A stretch of DNA of 64,000 nt from the NCBI GenBank assembly GCA_025766275.1, contig JAFKAC010000007.1, positions 1,302,001 through 1,366,000 on the forward strand, read 5' to 3'. The translations under genes were made by a program, and so were the position numbers. The notes beneath the pieces are model-generated. The model ran no database searches. It saw nothing but the letters and a program-made list of their open reading frames with translations, and was not told where the DNA came from. Source of the DNA: Lactarius indigo (lineage: Eukaryota; Basidiomycota; Agaricomycetes; Russulales; Russulaceae). Position 1 is the first letter of the stretch. Each line of letters opens with the position of its first letter. This document shows positions 31,260 to 43,500 of the stretch, piece after piece.

Positions 31260-33134
31260 ATGTCTTATCCTGCTCGCATGATATTGAGGACTCGTACAGG
31301 TGCAGTTGCGGGTAAAAATATCTCGAGTCTATCGAATTTCCAAGTGAGACGCTACTACCAGACTGGTGACAAGCCCGTATTTCATTGGGAGGTCAGTCCG
31401 TCTATGCAGGTGGTAGCGACTTTTTGAATGTCATTCTTTACTTCAGGACCCACTGGACATCGAGAGTCAACTTTCTGAAGATGAAATAGCCATTCGGTAT
31501 GCGCTCCCGTCACTCCTGTAGTATATCTTGACCGAACGTACTTTAGAAACACCGCACGGGACTTTTGTCGAGCATGTACAAACCTCTTCCACAGCTTTGC
31601 AGAAGTTGACAGGTACGCCAGTAGGAATATCTTGCGCCGCGCGTTCTCGAGGCCAACCGAACCGAGGGTGCGTTATTGAATGTGTGTGATGGGGAACAGC
31701 ATGCTACATCCTTGTCACAGAACTCGACAAGTCTACCATTTCGGCAATGGGTGCTGTTGGTCTGTTAGGGACCGACCATTCAAGGATACGGGTGTGCAGG
31801 TGCTAGCAGTGTTGCCTACGGGCTCATTTCGAGGGAGATCGAGAGGCATGGTCGTTTCTTTTTGCCTTCACATACTTCTCTGACTGCCGTGAGCAGCATT
31901 GATTCAGGCTATCGTTCAACTGCCTCGGTGCAGTCTTCACTCGTCATGCACCCCATCTATGCATTCGGTACAGAGGCACAGAAGGAGAAGTACCTAGCTG
32001 CACTCGGTCAGCACCACGACGTTTAATACCCCGGACGAGCACTGACTCAGTCTTTTAGCAAAGGGCGAGCTTATTGGGAGCTTTGTTCGTTGATTTATAC
32101 TTCTCTTCGCCGAGGCATACAATTATTTTATCTCAAGGGACTCACCGAACCCAATCATGGATCTGACCCCGCCAGCATGGAGACTACTGCCGAGGAGACA
32201 GATGGAGGATTCGTTCTTCACGGGAGCAAGACATGGATCTCCAACTCTCCTATCGCGTAAGTTGTCGCGATATCGTCTTGCAACCGCTTGCCCGAGTGTT
32301 CGACCCTACAGCGATATACACATCATTTGGGCACGGTGCAAGTGGGATGGTAAAGTGCGCGGGTTCATCCTCGAAAAGGTAGGACCACTTCTCAAAAAAA
32401 AAAGTCCTGTATACTTCTTGACAGTGGCGTCATTACAGGGCCAGCAAGGACTTTCTACGCCCAAGATCAAAAACAAGCTCGCACTGCGCGTCTCGACCTA
32501 CAGGGGTCCATATTCATGGATAAGGTCAAGGTTCCTCACGACGCACTGAATGCCCGGTGCAGTAGGCCTCGGCGCTGCTTTCTCCTGCCTCAACAACGCG
32601 CGCTACGGTATTTCCTGGGGTGTAATGGGCGCGCTCGAGGCGTGTCTTTCGCAGGCCCGAGAGTACGCGCTCGAGCGGCACCAGTTCAAGAAACCGCTCG
32701 CGTCGTTCCAGCTCGTGCAGAAGAAGCTCGCCGATGCGCATACGGAAATTGCCTTGGGTTTACAGGCGAGCCTGCGCGTTGGTCGGCTGAAGGACTGAGG
32801 GTCGCGTCGCGGCCGAGATGGTCAGCATCGTTAAGCGAAATAACTGTGGGAAGGCCCTTCACCACGCACGTCTCCTGTGGGACATCCTCGGCGGAAACGC
32901 GGCCTCGGATGAGTGAGCGTGGCAGTTTACGCGCTCTCTTCGCATCGTGCTCACAAATCGTCATCAGGTATCACATTGGGCGACATGTCGCAAATTTGCA
33001 GATCACCAATACATATGAAGGCACCTTTGTGAGTGAACACCTTCAAGCAGCTCCTACATTTCTTAATCTAGGAACAGGATATTCATACTCTCATTCTCGG
33101 TCGTGCGATTACGGGTGTCCAAGCCTTCGCATAA
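31260..33134 (+). CDS. GCDH: Glutaryl-CoA dehydrogenase, mitochondrial (several frame breaks)
   Basis: This acyl-CoA dehydrogenase oxidises and decarboxylates glutaryl-CoA to crotonyl-CoA in Lys/Trp degradation. Exon 1 (31260-31391) gives an Arg-rich mitochondrial presequence ([19 protein letters not shown]), then PVFHWE. Exon 2 (31447-31496) gives [17 protein letters not shown] and exon 3 opens at 31547. Later motifs are [121 protein letters not shown] and [14 protein letters not shown], with stop at 33132-33134. The frame is broken near 31771, at 32496-32506 (two bases), near 32549 and at 32796. Each break is explained by extra single bases. The catalytic-base region and the FAD and substrate segments are all present, so this is either a recent pseudogene or a good gene with assembly errors. 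Confidence 0.9.
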
Positions 33135-33263
33135 AATGCGCAGTGTAAAGATAATACTATTACGAACTCAATAAAGCACATAAAACAAATACAACAGCAT
33201 AGCAATACGGCGAAACTCTTACAAGCCGAATAGGGGACGAGATACGCATGCTCGGTTAACTAC

Positions 33264-35439
33264 TCAGGCATCCGTATTGCGTAAGGTTGGGTCGACCCAC
33301 GGTAGGCCAATGATGTCAAACACCTCCTTTTCGGAGCGCGGATAAAAGAGTTGGGAGTCGCGCCGCCGCGTGCTAAGGATCTTCGCATCAGCATCTTCCA
33401 GAAACGTCAAGGTATTAATGAACATACATCCCGGTACTAGTCAAACTTTAGTCCGCTTGCAGAGAGGCCGAGATTAGCCTGCTTTCGTCCGGGCGGCAGG
33501 AAGTAGAGTGAACGCACATCGATTTTGCAGCCATCCTTCAAGTCCCTCTCAAACATCGTTCCACCCGTCCACCCAATAACGGCGGTCCAGTATGTCTCGG
33601 GGATCGCACAAATGAGGTCGACCCTTCGGTGTAAGCCGTTGTGTGGTCGGTACACCGTGAGTGCCTTCTCAAGAGAGTCCCATTGTGCAGTACGTAAAGC
33701 ATCGTGCTCGTGGAATGAGGAAAGGTCTGCGTGCGTCAACGTACATTGGTGGGCGTCGGAGCGGAGGTTGGCAGGGCAATACGTACGCAAAACGTATTTC
33801 ACAAGACCCGCGGATCGCAAGCGCTCGACGAGTTTGGCGCAGAGACCTTTGGCTGACGTCTTGTCGGGATGCGTGAATACGATATCGACGTCGTTACTGC
33901 TAGGTTTCCCGCGACGGTATCTGTGACACCAAGTCTGAGAACACACAATCTACGGAAGCAAGGTACATACCCGCCAACAAGGGTGCTGACGCAGCCAGGC
34001 TCGACGGCATTGAGATGGTCCATAATTGTCGCGTGGATGGCTTCAACCTCATCGCGCGAGATGCTGTGAGTGTATCAGCACGTGGATTCGGCGATAGCCC
34101 GTGGTTCGCACGTCTGCTGGAAATCATCGCGCAGGCCAAGCGCGATCCGGACGTCCATATCAGCACTGCCGCTGTGCTCCACTGGCGTAGAAGCGCCGAC
34201 TTCGTAATAAGCTTCTAGATCACGCAGGAGTGCGCAAACCAAGGTCGTACAAGTTTGCGTGACGTGGTCGGTCCGATGCCATAGATAGATGCAAACAGCG
34301 ATAAAGAAGCGAAACGTTCTGATCGCCTTATTTCCTCTGTCATGCACTTCAACTAATCCGGCCGCACTGTCGAAGGCAGAACTGGGAGAACGTACCGACT
34401 TCGGCTATGTGCCCATGTGAAAAGGTATTCGTCAATCTGCCCCCGGAATAAGCAGGATTGCGTATAAATCTGATCGCGTGCAGCATACCATTTTAGACAC
34501 TTTGGTGCCAATGAAAGGTAGTTTCTGTACCTCTCTGCGTTCGCTTTCAGTGATCACTCGAGGGAATGCTAAATAGACAATAAGTGGATGCACGTCGGCA
34601 ATATATTCGAGCACCTTTGATAGCCTATCGAGCACGCAGGTTAAGTGCAAGCCGAAGTGAAGTGGGGTCACGCTTACCGCGATGGCCCGGGCGTAACTGA
34701 GCGCACTCCGCTCATTACTTTCAAGCGCACGACTCCGTCGCAAGACATCGAACTCAGCGCACAAAGCTTGGTTCGGGCATACGAGAGGCGAGGCCCGCGA
34801 GCAGCAGAAGTGGGCAGTATGATCAAGCTCGACCGGTGACGGGGGTTTCGACTGGAGGGAGCAGAAACGCCGGGGGAGTAAGTGCCGCTCGTGAAGGCGG
34901 GCAGGGAAGAAGTGGATGGTGACCCAGACTCAGAAAGCTCAGTCGCCGCGGATTGGGACTTGCTACGGGGACAGTTCTCCTTGGCGGCCTCTTTTAGATC
35001 TGGAAAAGCGGCGTAGTCCGTACATGACAGAGGGTGCCCTTGCTCCACAGAGTCGCGCAGCCAATCGGGCGTTACCAAAGCTTTTGTTTTCTATGGCCAT
35101 CGTCACAAGATCAGGGCATGTGGCCGAAACAAGGACGGACCGTCACTGACCGCGAGGTTCCAGTCGATATGACGCTCTAGGCGCTTGCGCATGCCAATGG
35201 CAGGTGACAACAATATCTGCTTCATCTGGGGAGCTGACGAGGTCGGCATCTGCCTTTTCTGCAAGGTCGTGGAGTTCAGATATGTCGCTGTGCGCAAGCT
35301 TGGCTTGGAGAATGAATAAGCGGTAGGAAGCGAGGATTCCGGGTGCGGTTTTGGCACGTCGCGGAGGACGCCGGACCGGACTCGTAGTTGAACTCAAAGA
35401 GGGCGATGGGGAACGGGCACCAGCACGCTTGGGGGCCAT
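33264..35439 (-). CDS. POL4: Family X DNA polymerase (Pol lambda/Pol4 type), several frame breaks
   Basis: This is a gap-filling polymerase for end joining and base-excision repair, nuclear. The start is MAPKRAGARSPSPS at 35439. The N-terminal BRCT domain includes YRLFILQAKLAHSDISELHD, DEADIVVT, then RKRLERHIDWNLA and VTPDWLRDSVEQGHPLSC. A Ser/Pro linker precedes LVCPNQALCAEFDVLRRSRA and ALESNERSALSYARAIA (8-kDa domain), then RVITESERREVQKLPFIG. The fingers/palm follow: IYGIGPTTSRKL, LEAYYEVGAS, VGG-YRRGKPSSNDVDIVFTH with the catalytic Asp pair, and HRRVDLICAIPETYWTAVIG. The thumb ends FDIIGLPWVDPTLRNTDA. Frame breaks needing removal of one base occur at 35202, in the G run at 34842-34846, at 34250 and at 34227-34228. 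A 10-nt micro-exon lies at 34615-34624. The gene is tail-to-tail with the dehydrogenase, 129 nt apart. Confidence 0.92.
34615..34624 (-). other. 10-nt micro-exon of the POL4-like gene
   Basis: The conserved family stretch AIA-x-IKA-FPRV is only continuous if the exon ending at 34678 is joined to the ten bases GCTATCAAAG, and these to the exon starting at 34568. The flanking introns are 34677-34625 (gtaagc...gatag, 53 nt) and 34614-34569 (gtgctc...tttag, 46 nt). Both have normal length and GT-AG ends. Confidence 0.75.
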
Positions 35440-36057
35440 TCACCGTCGATGTTGGTGGCTTCGGGTCCAGGTTCTCCACATTGTGTCAATGCTGTCATGC
35501 TGTGTCTGTCATCTTGTGTTGTGCCCGAAGGACACCCGGCCCGTCTTCCGTCCTCCCTCCGATTTGCCCATGATGGCCGTTCTGGCCCTACTACACAACT
35601 GGGGCTGGGATTGCCATCTATGCACATTCCTGTGCCTATAATTTGGATTTCAAGGACTGACTTTCGTCCTCCCCGGAAGCCATCAACTTCACTGAGAACG
35701 AGTCCGCAACCTGGGGCTAGGTGACACCGCTCAAACCTCAGGCTTGGCCGCTCGACCTCGAAGCTGTACACTACCACGATTGTCTGGGTGGACTGAGCAA
35801 CAGGTCACTACTACCTCCCGAGTTCCGCCGAAACCTGAACGAGAGAGTTGGTCATCTCTGGCGGAACTTATAAGCAATTTTGAATCTGGAAAGCGCCCCA
35901 ATTTTTTTAATTTATTCATTGCGATGTCAGCTCAACTCCTCTCTAGAGATTACAGATGGCAAAATGCGCAAACAAATTTTGCGAATTTTGTGGACAGACT
36001 TTAAATAGACTGAAAAGCGCTATCACCTCGTCCTTCCATCCATCACCTTGCGCGAAA
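35440..36057. other. Divergent intergenic region
   Basis: This region lies between the minus-strand polymerase and plus-strand cupin genes and carries both promoters. Overlapping frames on both strands have no motifs. No RNA or repeat was recognised. Confidence 0.45.
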
Positions 36058-36736
36058 ATGGACTATTCTTCCTCACCACGCACTGCTGAGCTCATTAAGG
36101 ACCTTGGGCTTATCCCGCATCCAGAGGGGGGTAAGTATTTAACACATTCGCCTTGGATCCGGAGTGGTGCATTAATGCGACTACAGGATTCTTTGCGGAG
36201 ACGGATCGGCAGGACGTGCAGACCCCGAGCCCTTACGCAGGCGGAGCGCTACGCTCACTCGCAACGACCATATTCTATCTCCTGACTGCGGACTATCCAA
36301 GCGGGAAAATTCACATGAACAAGTCAATCGTGCGTCGTTTCTGATACTCATTAGGCCTGGAAACGGGGATTTCTCATCCACCTTGAAGACAATGCATGTG
36401 CACCACTCTGGCCGTGCTGAGTACACCCTCATCACGCCATCCCCGGAAAAGGGGGGCTTACCGGCCATCAAGCGCGTCGTGATGGGGCCGAATGCATCAG
36501 CCGGTGAACAACGTCAGCTACTCGTCGGCACCGGGGTGTGGAAAATGTCACGACTGCTAGACGTAGACCTGAAGGGCCCCGATTTGGAGCGCACTGGATG
36601 CCTCATCACGGAAGTCGTCATCCCAGGGTTCCACTGGGAGGACCACAAATACTTGACGCGAACGGAGCTGGAGGAAATGTTTGTGGCAAATCGCGAAATG
36701 GTGCCTGAGTTCTTGGTGCATGTCAAGGGCGAGTAA
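36058..36736 (+). CDS. Cupin DUF985 (Cupin_5) family protein
   Basis: This is a single-domain cupin of the DUF985 family, whose biochemical role is not established. Exons are 36058-36130, 36187-36329 and 36389-36736, with clean GT-AG introns of 56 and 59 nt. Exon 1 reads MDYSSSPRTAELIKDLGLIP then HPEGG. Exon 2 has FFAETDRQDVQTPSPYAGG, SLATTIFYLLTADYPSGKIH and MNKS. Exon 3 opens TMHVHHSGRAEYTLITPSP, giving the cupin His residues, and ends FHWEDHKYLTRTELEEMF...HVKGE. The predicted protein is about 187 residues, normal for the family. No frame correction is needed. Confidence 0.92.
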
Positions 36737-37481
36737 CTTCTGCCGAACGATGAGGTCGCAGTACGCGGCCTGTCGAGAGTCGGCGTCTAACTGTATGACT
36801 CGTGCTCTACGAAATTCTGTCATTCTGTTATCGTGTACTCTAATTATAAATCCAACTTATAAATCCAACAAGGCCGCTGTACCAGAGATACTCTTTGAGA
36901 AGTTGCGCTTGAATACCGTCGCCCGCAAAGCCGCATCTACCGGACGACACCGTGCTCACTTTGGCGCCGTAGAGCCTACTGCACCCGGCTGAATGCCGCG
37001 TACACCGTCAGTTCTCTTGATGTCCTGAGAACTCGTCAAGCACTCTATACGTTTACTTTTAACGAGCTGAACACAATACATGACTTGTATGTCGTATATT
37101 ATAGAAAGCGCCGTGGCATACAACGTTGCCCTCACGTCGAGCATAAAGGCACGACGTTATACCTCTTAGATCGGGATGATACCTCGAGGAGAAAACAAGT
37201 AGCCGCTGTTTCGACGCCATAGAACCCGAAAGCCGAGCGCTTTCCTAGCTTTCGATGTCAGCACTAGAAGAGAGTCAGTTCGTTCTGTCAAGGCAGCTGA
37301 CAATGAGAGTTACCGATTGACGAAACAGGACTACATATAGTACAATACACAAGCCGACCTTCCGCAGTATCATAGCGAGAACGCACGAGTTGATCGACAG
37401 AAGTGATGGTTGGGCCTAAGCAAACTGATCACTTTTCAGCGTTTGACGTCGCTGACCGAGCAAGGAGCTCTGTGACCGGAC
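36737..37481. other. Intergenic, convergent 3' regions
   Basis: About 0.75 kb lies between two converging genes and should be mainly 3' UTR. Frames are short and without motifs. A locally repeated aaatccaac-type stretch is seen at about 36848-36870 (tataaatccaacttataaat). Confidence 0.5.
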
Positions 37482-38428
37482 TTACCCTACAGTGCCATTA
37501 CAGTAAGCGGAACTGCGAAGCAAGACGTGACAGAAATGAATAAGAAAGCGCCAAACCAAGTCGCGGAATGTTGTCCATCGCCTCACTTCGGTAAGTAGAA
37601 AGACCATAAATAGTGACATATCCAGACGATTGACCCATTCAGCTAGGCAGAGGATCTCTCCTCGTTGATAAGCTTCTTGACGCTCTCGAATTGCCTTTTC
37701 TCGGGCTGATATTTGCCGTCTTGCCTTGACCATATCCAGGCTCTTTTGAAGTGCAGAGTAATCCTTCTTTGCTGTGTGGGGTTTTGCTTCCGAATCTGGA
37801 GATCGGGGATTCGCTTTTTTGACGTTGGCGAGCTCTTCGCGTAGATCGGCGAGAATATCGTCGAGACTCTTCAGCGTCGAGATGCAATCCTGCATTTCAT
37901 CTTCTACCCTGAAAACCTGACATACTTCGCGCGCGCAGTCTTGAATGTGGGTGAACCGGATTGGTCCCAACATGGTCCCACCATACCTTCAAGGCGAGGG
38001 GAAGATCAAGTGAGGGTCTAATGCTAAGTCGAGTGACGTGCAATCTTACCAACGACTGACGATGACCACAGCGTCCACGATTGCTTCTGAGCGCATCACC
38101 TTCAGGACATGAGTGCCGGCCCACTGCTCCCCATCGTCCTCGCTGCCTTCTTCGATCTCAAAATCATCGTCCCCTCTTAACCCTGTCCGACCTTCTTTCA
38201 AGACCATACAGCGCCAAGCCATGATCTCGTGTGAAGCGGGGCGCTTCGCATGAAGGACTTGACGGACGTGTGAGTGTATGCTGCGAGCCTTCTCGGGGGT
38301 AGACGACCGGAAAATATATGCCACAAAGGTAGATTGGCGGTCTGATATCTCGGTAGATGTTCGCAAGAGGCCTCTGGTAAGGGTAGCTTGTGTGTGACGA
38401 ACGCGTCGAGGTTATTAGAATTGGACAT
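37482..38428 (-). CDS. UPF0029/IMPACT (YIH1-like) domain protein
   Basis: This protein belongs to the family that includes YIH1/IMPACT, which in other eukaryotes binds GCN1 and restrains GCN2. Here the UPF0029 (Impact) domain is clear: ISDRQSTFVAYIFRSSTPEK, a central helix region, AGTHVLKVMRSEAIVDAVVI and VSRW-YGGTMLGPIRFTHI, the last split by an intron (38049-37987). A coiled-coil C-terminal region follows (LKSLDDILADLREELANVKK, then ALQKSLDMVKARRQISAREK). The start MSNSNNLDAFVTHKLPLPEA at 38428 is in a different frame from the domain, with the change near 38360, so an indel or unrecognised splice lies there. No RWD domain is visible, so it may be a short Impact-only relative rather than true YIH1. 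It is divergent from the gene at 38618. Confidence 0.78.
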
Positions 38429-38617
38429 GCACAACGCAGCAAAGCACAAGGAAGCAAATCTTGGATAGCGGCTTGGCCGGACCGGAAGAACGGCGCCTGG
38501 CCGGGAGTTTCTCATCGCTGATGAGAATAAATTGCCCAACTTGGTCGTCCAGAGCCGGGTCACGGTTTTAGCAGTGGTAGCTGCCCCATCCGACGTGCTA
38601 TACCTTCCAGCACATCG
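38429..38617. promoter_or_regulatory. 189-bp bidirectional promoter
   Basis: Only 189 bp separate the start codons of the minus-strand Impact-domain gene and the plus-strand presumed mitochondrial gene, so one intergenic segment must serve both. It is GC-rich in the middle (ggcttggccggaccgg). No TATA box is obvious on either strand. Confidence 0.5.
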
Positions 38618-40032
38618 ATGCTGGCTCTATTGAGATCTACAGGAGCTAAAGGAATCTCCCGCCATGCGCGCGCACTTTCCACGATAGCATCCAGTGCTAG
38701 TCATCCCGAAGCCGGCGCAGAACAACACGATGACACGCCGCTCGACACGCCTGAGATGCGAAAACGGCGACGCCGGCTTGCGAACTCAAGCGCGGAGTGC
38801 ATGTTTGTCTACCCTTGGAACGGGATACGCTCCTCTGCAGAGGGGTTGGCCATAGCCCACGCTGTACAGGGCAAATACGGGCCTGCGAGGGAAGTCATAT
38901 TTCCTAGGGTTCGTATCGCTCTCAAGCCACCATGCTTTCGCTCACTGGATGCCTTTTCTTACAGGACAGCGACAGCATCACGGTCTTTCCAACCGCACTT
39001 TTGGCTCGTCTTTGACAACGCGGACGTGCGTGAGCGTCTTCCAGAAGAGTCGGCAAGGATTCGCGTCTACGTCGAGGACGTGCCAAAGGGAGATGGCAAT
39101 GTTGGAGTGGAGGAGATGGTACGCGCATTGGGGTTGTCGACGGCCAAGGGGGAGCCTCCCAAACCGCCGCAGCCATCCACTGAAGATGAAGGGTCCGCTG
39201 ATGTGCCGGACGGCTACAGAGCCGTGGACGTTCGCGTCGAATGGGCCCGTACGTCCTCCTTCGTTCCCAGCACGCGCTCGCGCTACGCAATGTACTCACG
39301 TCGCAACAACATAACTACAGGGTTCGGCCCGAACGAGGTCCTCCACCGCCGTCGTCCACTTTCCGCATCCCTCCCTAACCAAGAACTGATACCAGACTTT
39401 GCTGCCGCCTGGCTCGCCTTTGACGGTTTCTCGCCGGAAGCCGCCCGTGGCCCACATACCCCAAACCTATTTCGCGCGCGCGAAAAGTGGCGCGGTCTCG
39501 CGCCGCCCACCACTCCCGAGGCGAACGAAACGGAGACGGCATTCTCAGGGAACGAAAGTCTTAGCGAATTGGAAGCCGGGGCGAATGTGAGCGTCGCTCC
39601 GACCCCGCCCCCCCGCGAGTGGGCGCCTATCGTCCCGCTGTCCTCGTCCCTCACGCCGCCGTGGCCCGCTACGGTCCCAAAAAGCGATGCCGACATTCAT
39701 ACGACTGACGACCTCGCACCTATTATTACTACTGCCACTGTCACTACCACTGCCACCGTTCGCCCCTCCCGATGTTGCTGCCGTCGCGCCCATGTTCGCA
39801 CCTTCCTCGCCGGAACCAGCGAGCACAGAAATTCCGGCCGGCTCCAAAATGTCCCGGCGCGAGCGCATTCTCCACCTCGCGCGTCAAAATGCACAGACTC
39901 CGCTCCCCGAACCCGCAGAGAAGACCCAGCCGGTGGTTGAAGCGGAAAAAGTCCGAGGGGGAGTCCGAGCAAGAAGGGAAGGAGCGGACGATCCGCGAGC
40001 GATTGTGGCGGCTCGTTGGCGGCAACTACTAA
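38618..40032 (+). CDS. Presumed mitochondrial protein of unknown function (frame breaks)
   Basis: The N-terminus (MLALLRSTGAKGISRHARAL then STIASSAS) is a typical Arg/Ser-rich mitochondrial presequence. The body includes ECMFVYPWNGIRSSAEGLAI, GPAREVIFPR, an intron with acceptor at about 38963, DSDSIT, and PHFWLVFDNADVRERLPEES. A Pro/Ser-rich region and then a basic C-terminus (KMSRRERILHLARQNAQT, and finally ERTIRERLWRLVGGNY ending at 40032) follow. The sensible frame moves by one base near 38989, near 39745 and in the A run at 39946-39950, each time as if one base were extra. I recognise no domain with a known activity. A mitochondrial gene-expression role is possible but unsupported. Confidence 0.7.
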
Positions 40033-40512
40033 ATTACTCTCGAATCCTGGTCTTCACGACTCGCATATCAGTGCTATCTTTACACAATGCTTCTAATGTA
40101 TGCATGCAATCTCCCCCTCTTCTCCGTATGGGTGAACGAAAGATGATGGCGCAGTGATACGGCACGGCAATATATCTTTATATAGATAGCAACACATAAC
40201 TAGCAGGTCCTTACAAGTATCAATGAGGGCGACACTTGCAAGTATAGCAAGGCGCCTATGCAGCGCGAAGTCCGTGAGAGAATGAGCTCGTCAAAGTAAG
40301 AGGGGACAATGATGTGGCATAAGGAGGGACGTAAATAAATGATTGTCCGTGTCCGTGAGTGCTGGGTACCAAGCTAGCTGGCTAATACAGGCAACAGGAG
40401 TGAGGGCACAAGTAAAGAGAAATATTAACGACGAGACGAATTTACGTGGAGAGGGGAGCCAACACAATACAAAATAGTAAGTGTAAACAAAGCAGGTCAC
40501 AAAGATGTGCGA
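40033..40512. other. Convergent 3' region
   Basis: About 0.48 kb between two converging genes is AT-rich (for example aatatatctttatatagata near 40170) and is presumably 3' UTR and polyadenylation sequence. Nothing else was recognised. Confidence 0.55.
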
Positions 40513-43500
40513 TCACCGGAAGGTACCACGGCCAGCCATGTTATTGCTAGGCGATTCACGTCCGGAATTATATGAATATCCTGACGATCCCCGGTTGTGA
40601 TACGGCCGGTGCGTGGGAGCTTCGCGGAATCCTTCGTTGCTAGGGACCCGTCCATGGTACGCAATGCCTGGTGGTGGGGGGTACTGAGTTACTGTCGGGT
40701 CTGCATACGGCGGTTGTGGCGAGGGGTAACCGGGTAAGGAATGTGAACTCGCCCCTAGACCTATGACCAGCTATGAGAGTCGCAGGAAGTAATGGTTGCT
40801 GGTCTGGGTCAAATCGGGCAAGCTCAATCTCGCTTTCCCGACCAAGGCCATGAGAAAGGTATCGTCCATATCCAGGGAGCGATGGCGCAGGAGAGTTCCG
40901 CCCACCGGAGAAATTCGCCGTAGATTCTAGCTGCAGTCGCCATTGACCGTTGGTCCCAGTCGAGTTCGCCGCGGTCGCGTTGGTACAGAATAGGATCGTA
41001 CTCGAGGTCGCTCTGATCCACGCCTGCGATCTTGATGCCACCTGGCAGTATGCGCGCAGTCCAACTGTTGCCCGCCGTATTCTCCCATTTTCGCCTGTTC
41101 GCGGTCTAGCCGTCCGCTGTATACTTGCGCAAGGAGCGGCATCATGTTGGCGTGTAGCATAGGAGTAAAGAGCTCTGCGTGCAACGCAGGATGACCAAAG
41201 CGCTTCTCAAGGCGGTTCCCTTTGATATCGCCGCGCTGCGAATGGACTTGTGCGTTACGGAGCTCAGCCTCTGTTGGGACGTAATACCTGAATGGGCGAG
41301 CGAATACTCGGTTGATGTAGACCTTAAATAAGATCACGATGATAAAAGGTGGGATACCAGCAACCCATGCGAATGACCTCCAACCGTACTGCAGGCCCAT
41401 CGCTGGTTGACTAGGCGTGAGTAACACAAGCCAGAGCAACAAAAGCCGAACCCACTTAGCAACATAAGTGCCTGCATCAGCATCAGGGAGACAAGGAGAC
41501 GGTTGACAATCGGGTTCCAAAGACGCTACAACATAAAGTCAGCTGTGGAGCATATTGACCACCGATGGGACTTACTCCGCCAGTCTCAACTCTCGAGACA
41601 AAACAGAACATTAACTGGTACTTGTAAACCCAAGAACTAATCCACATCACAATAGCAGCCCCGAGGGCGACCAAAGGTGCTAAAGGAGCGAAAACGAGAC
41701 CAACAGTACCCATAAATAGCTACGGAGCGATGTTAGAATTATGCAGGAGACACGACGATACCTGACTCACGATATTAGAGCTTGATATGGGTAGGAAGTC
41801 AGAAGACTCGCAAATTCTATGATCAAGGGAATACGCACTAATAAATTGCATATTGAAACTCTGGTGGTTGCGTAAAATCTCGATGGTCTCGAGGAGTGCG
41901 TCCGAGTATGCTAATCATATCCATGCTACTTAAGCAGACATACGAGAATACGTCGGGGAATACTTACTGCGTCTTAAACGAGATCCACAGGAGGTTGACG
42001 ATCTGTGCCAGGTCAAAAATAACGAGGAAGCCTCGCAGACTAACATCCGACCTTAGCACCATTTAGCACAGTACTGTGAGGAAAGAACATACGGGAAGAA
42101 CGTCAGCCAGAACGAAGCCTGATTGATGTACGTCTGATTTATCGTCGCAGGGAGTTCTGGAATACATGGATACGATCAGTGCTCGAACGATGGCGACAAT
42201 GAAATTGGGGCCGTACTGTCGATATTATTCAGGATTTCATGGAAACTCTTGTGTTGCCCAATCTGCTTGATGATTTGTGTTACCGAATCTGCAATAATAA
42301 TCAGTATTTTAAACTCGACGCAGGAGATTCGAAACGAACTGAAGACGACGCCAATGAGGGTGAATATGATGAGCTGTGAGATCACCAAGAATGCGAAATA
42401 GCGTGCTACAACTGCGCGGTCCAAACGAGATTGTGTCAAAGCGCCCTGATACTGCGAAATCCAGCGCATCATGATGGGCAAGAAGAAACCAAAAAAGGCA
42501 GACACGGCCGGGGGCAATACACCAGAGACGATGTTAAAGGAAGTGGGAGAAGACTGTTGCCAGTTTTCGAGGAATGGGACGAAGCTGGCAATCTTCAAGA
42601 ACACGATGAGGAAGAAAACCGATACGGATAGGTACGATACGCACAGACGATAGATTGGCAAGAATCGAAAGAACGAAGAGTGGAACGGTGTTGAGGAAGG
42701 CAATGAGGGTAAGGAAGAACCACCCCGTCGATTTCTTCCGGAACAGCTCAGCTTGGGACTTGCTCAGATTTTCCCAAATCTATGCGGGTCATCATTAGTA
42801 TCGCGGTTACAGCTAGTATATATATCTACTGACAAGATCCTTAGGGTTGGGGGCGAGGCCGATATCTGAACCTTTTGGGTGCTTGCGCTCCAACAATTGG
42901 GCAACGATGTGTGCGTATGGGACAGCAGCCATAGATGCAAATCCATAGTTCTCTGGTTTACGCTTGTCGATCTGGGTTCGGTATGATTCAACGGCCTGTT
43001 CTGTCACTTTTAGTCTTTCACTGTTTATAAAATGGTCAGTCTAAGAGCAGAGAAGTTCGCAAATCACACACGTGTAATAATCGATCGCATCTCTCTTCTG
43101 ACCACCCATTCCCAAGAAGCTACCAACACGAATGGTGGGCCGCTTCTTGCCCATCTTCCCCCCCTTCAGATATCTCACCAACACGTGTTCAAATGCCCGA
43201 ACGGTGTTGTTATGCACCTCGATCAAATGGGGAAGTTTTCCCACGCGGCGGCCGATGTGCACAGAGGTAGTTGGATAAGGTACCTGAACAGAATCGAAGA
43301 TGGCCCGAATGCCTTCGTCGGACTGAAGTTTCTTTGATACGCGTGTGACGATCAGAGTACGAGCGTAGAAAGACTGGACGTATTCTGGGGAGCGGAAGAA
43401 CTGGGCGCGAAGGCGGACCATAGCAGTCCAGTGGAACCAAACGACGACAATAACGATCCCCGTGATAACATACACCATGCCGACATGAGCCCAGAGAAAA

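Noticed and set aside
32516..33148. 210-codon plus-strand open frame inside the dehydrogenase
   Set aside because: Only its first codons are the true frame (after two extra bases). The rest is a frame-shifted reading of the dehydrogenase C-terminus.
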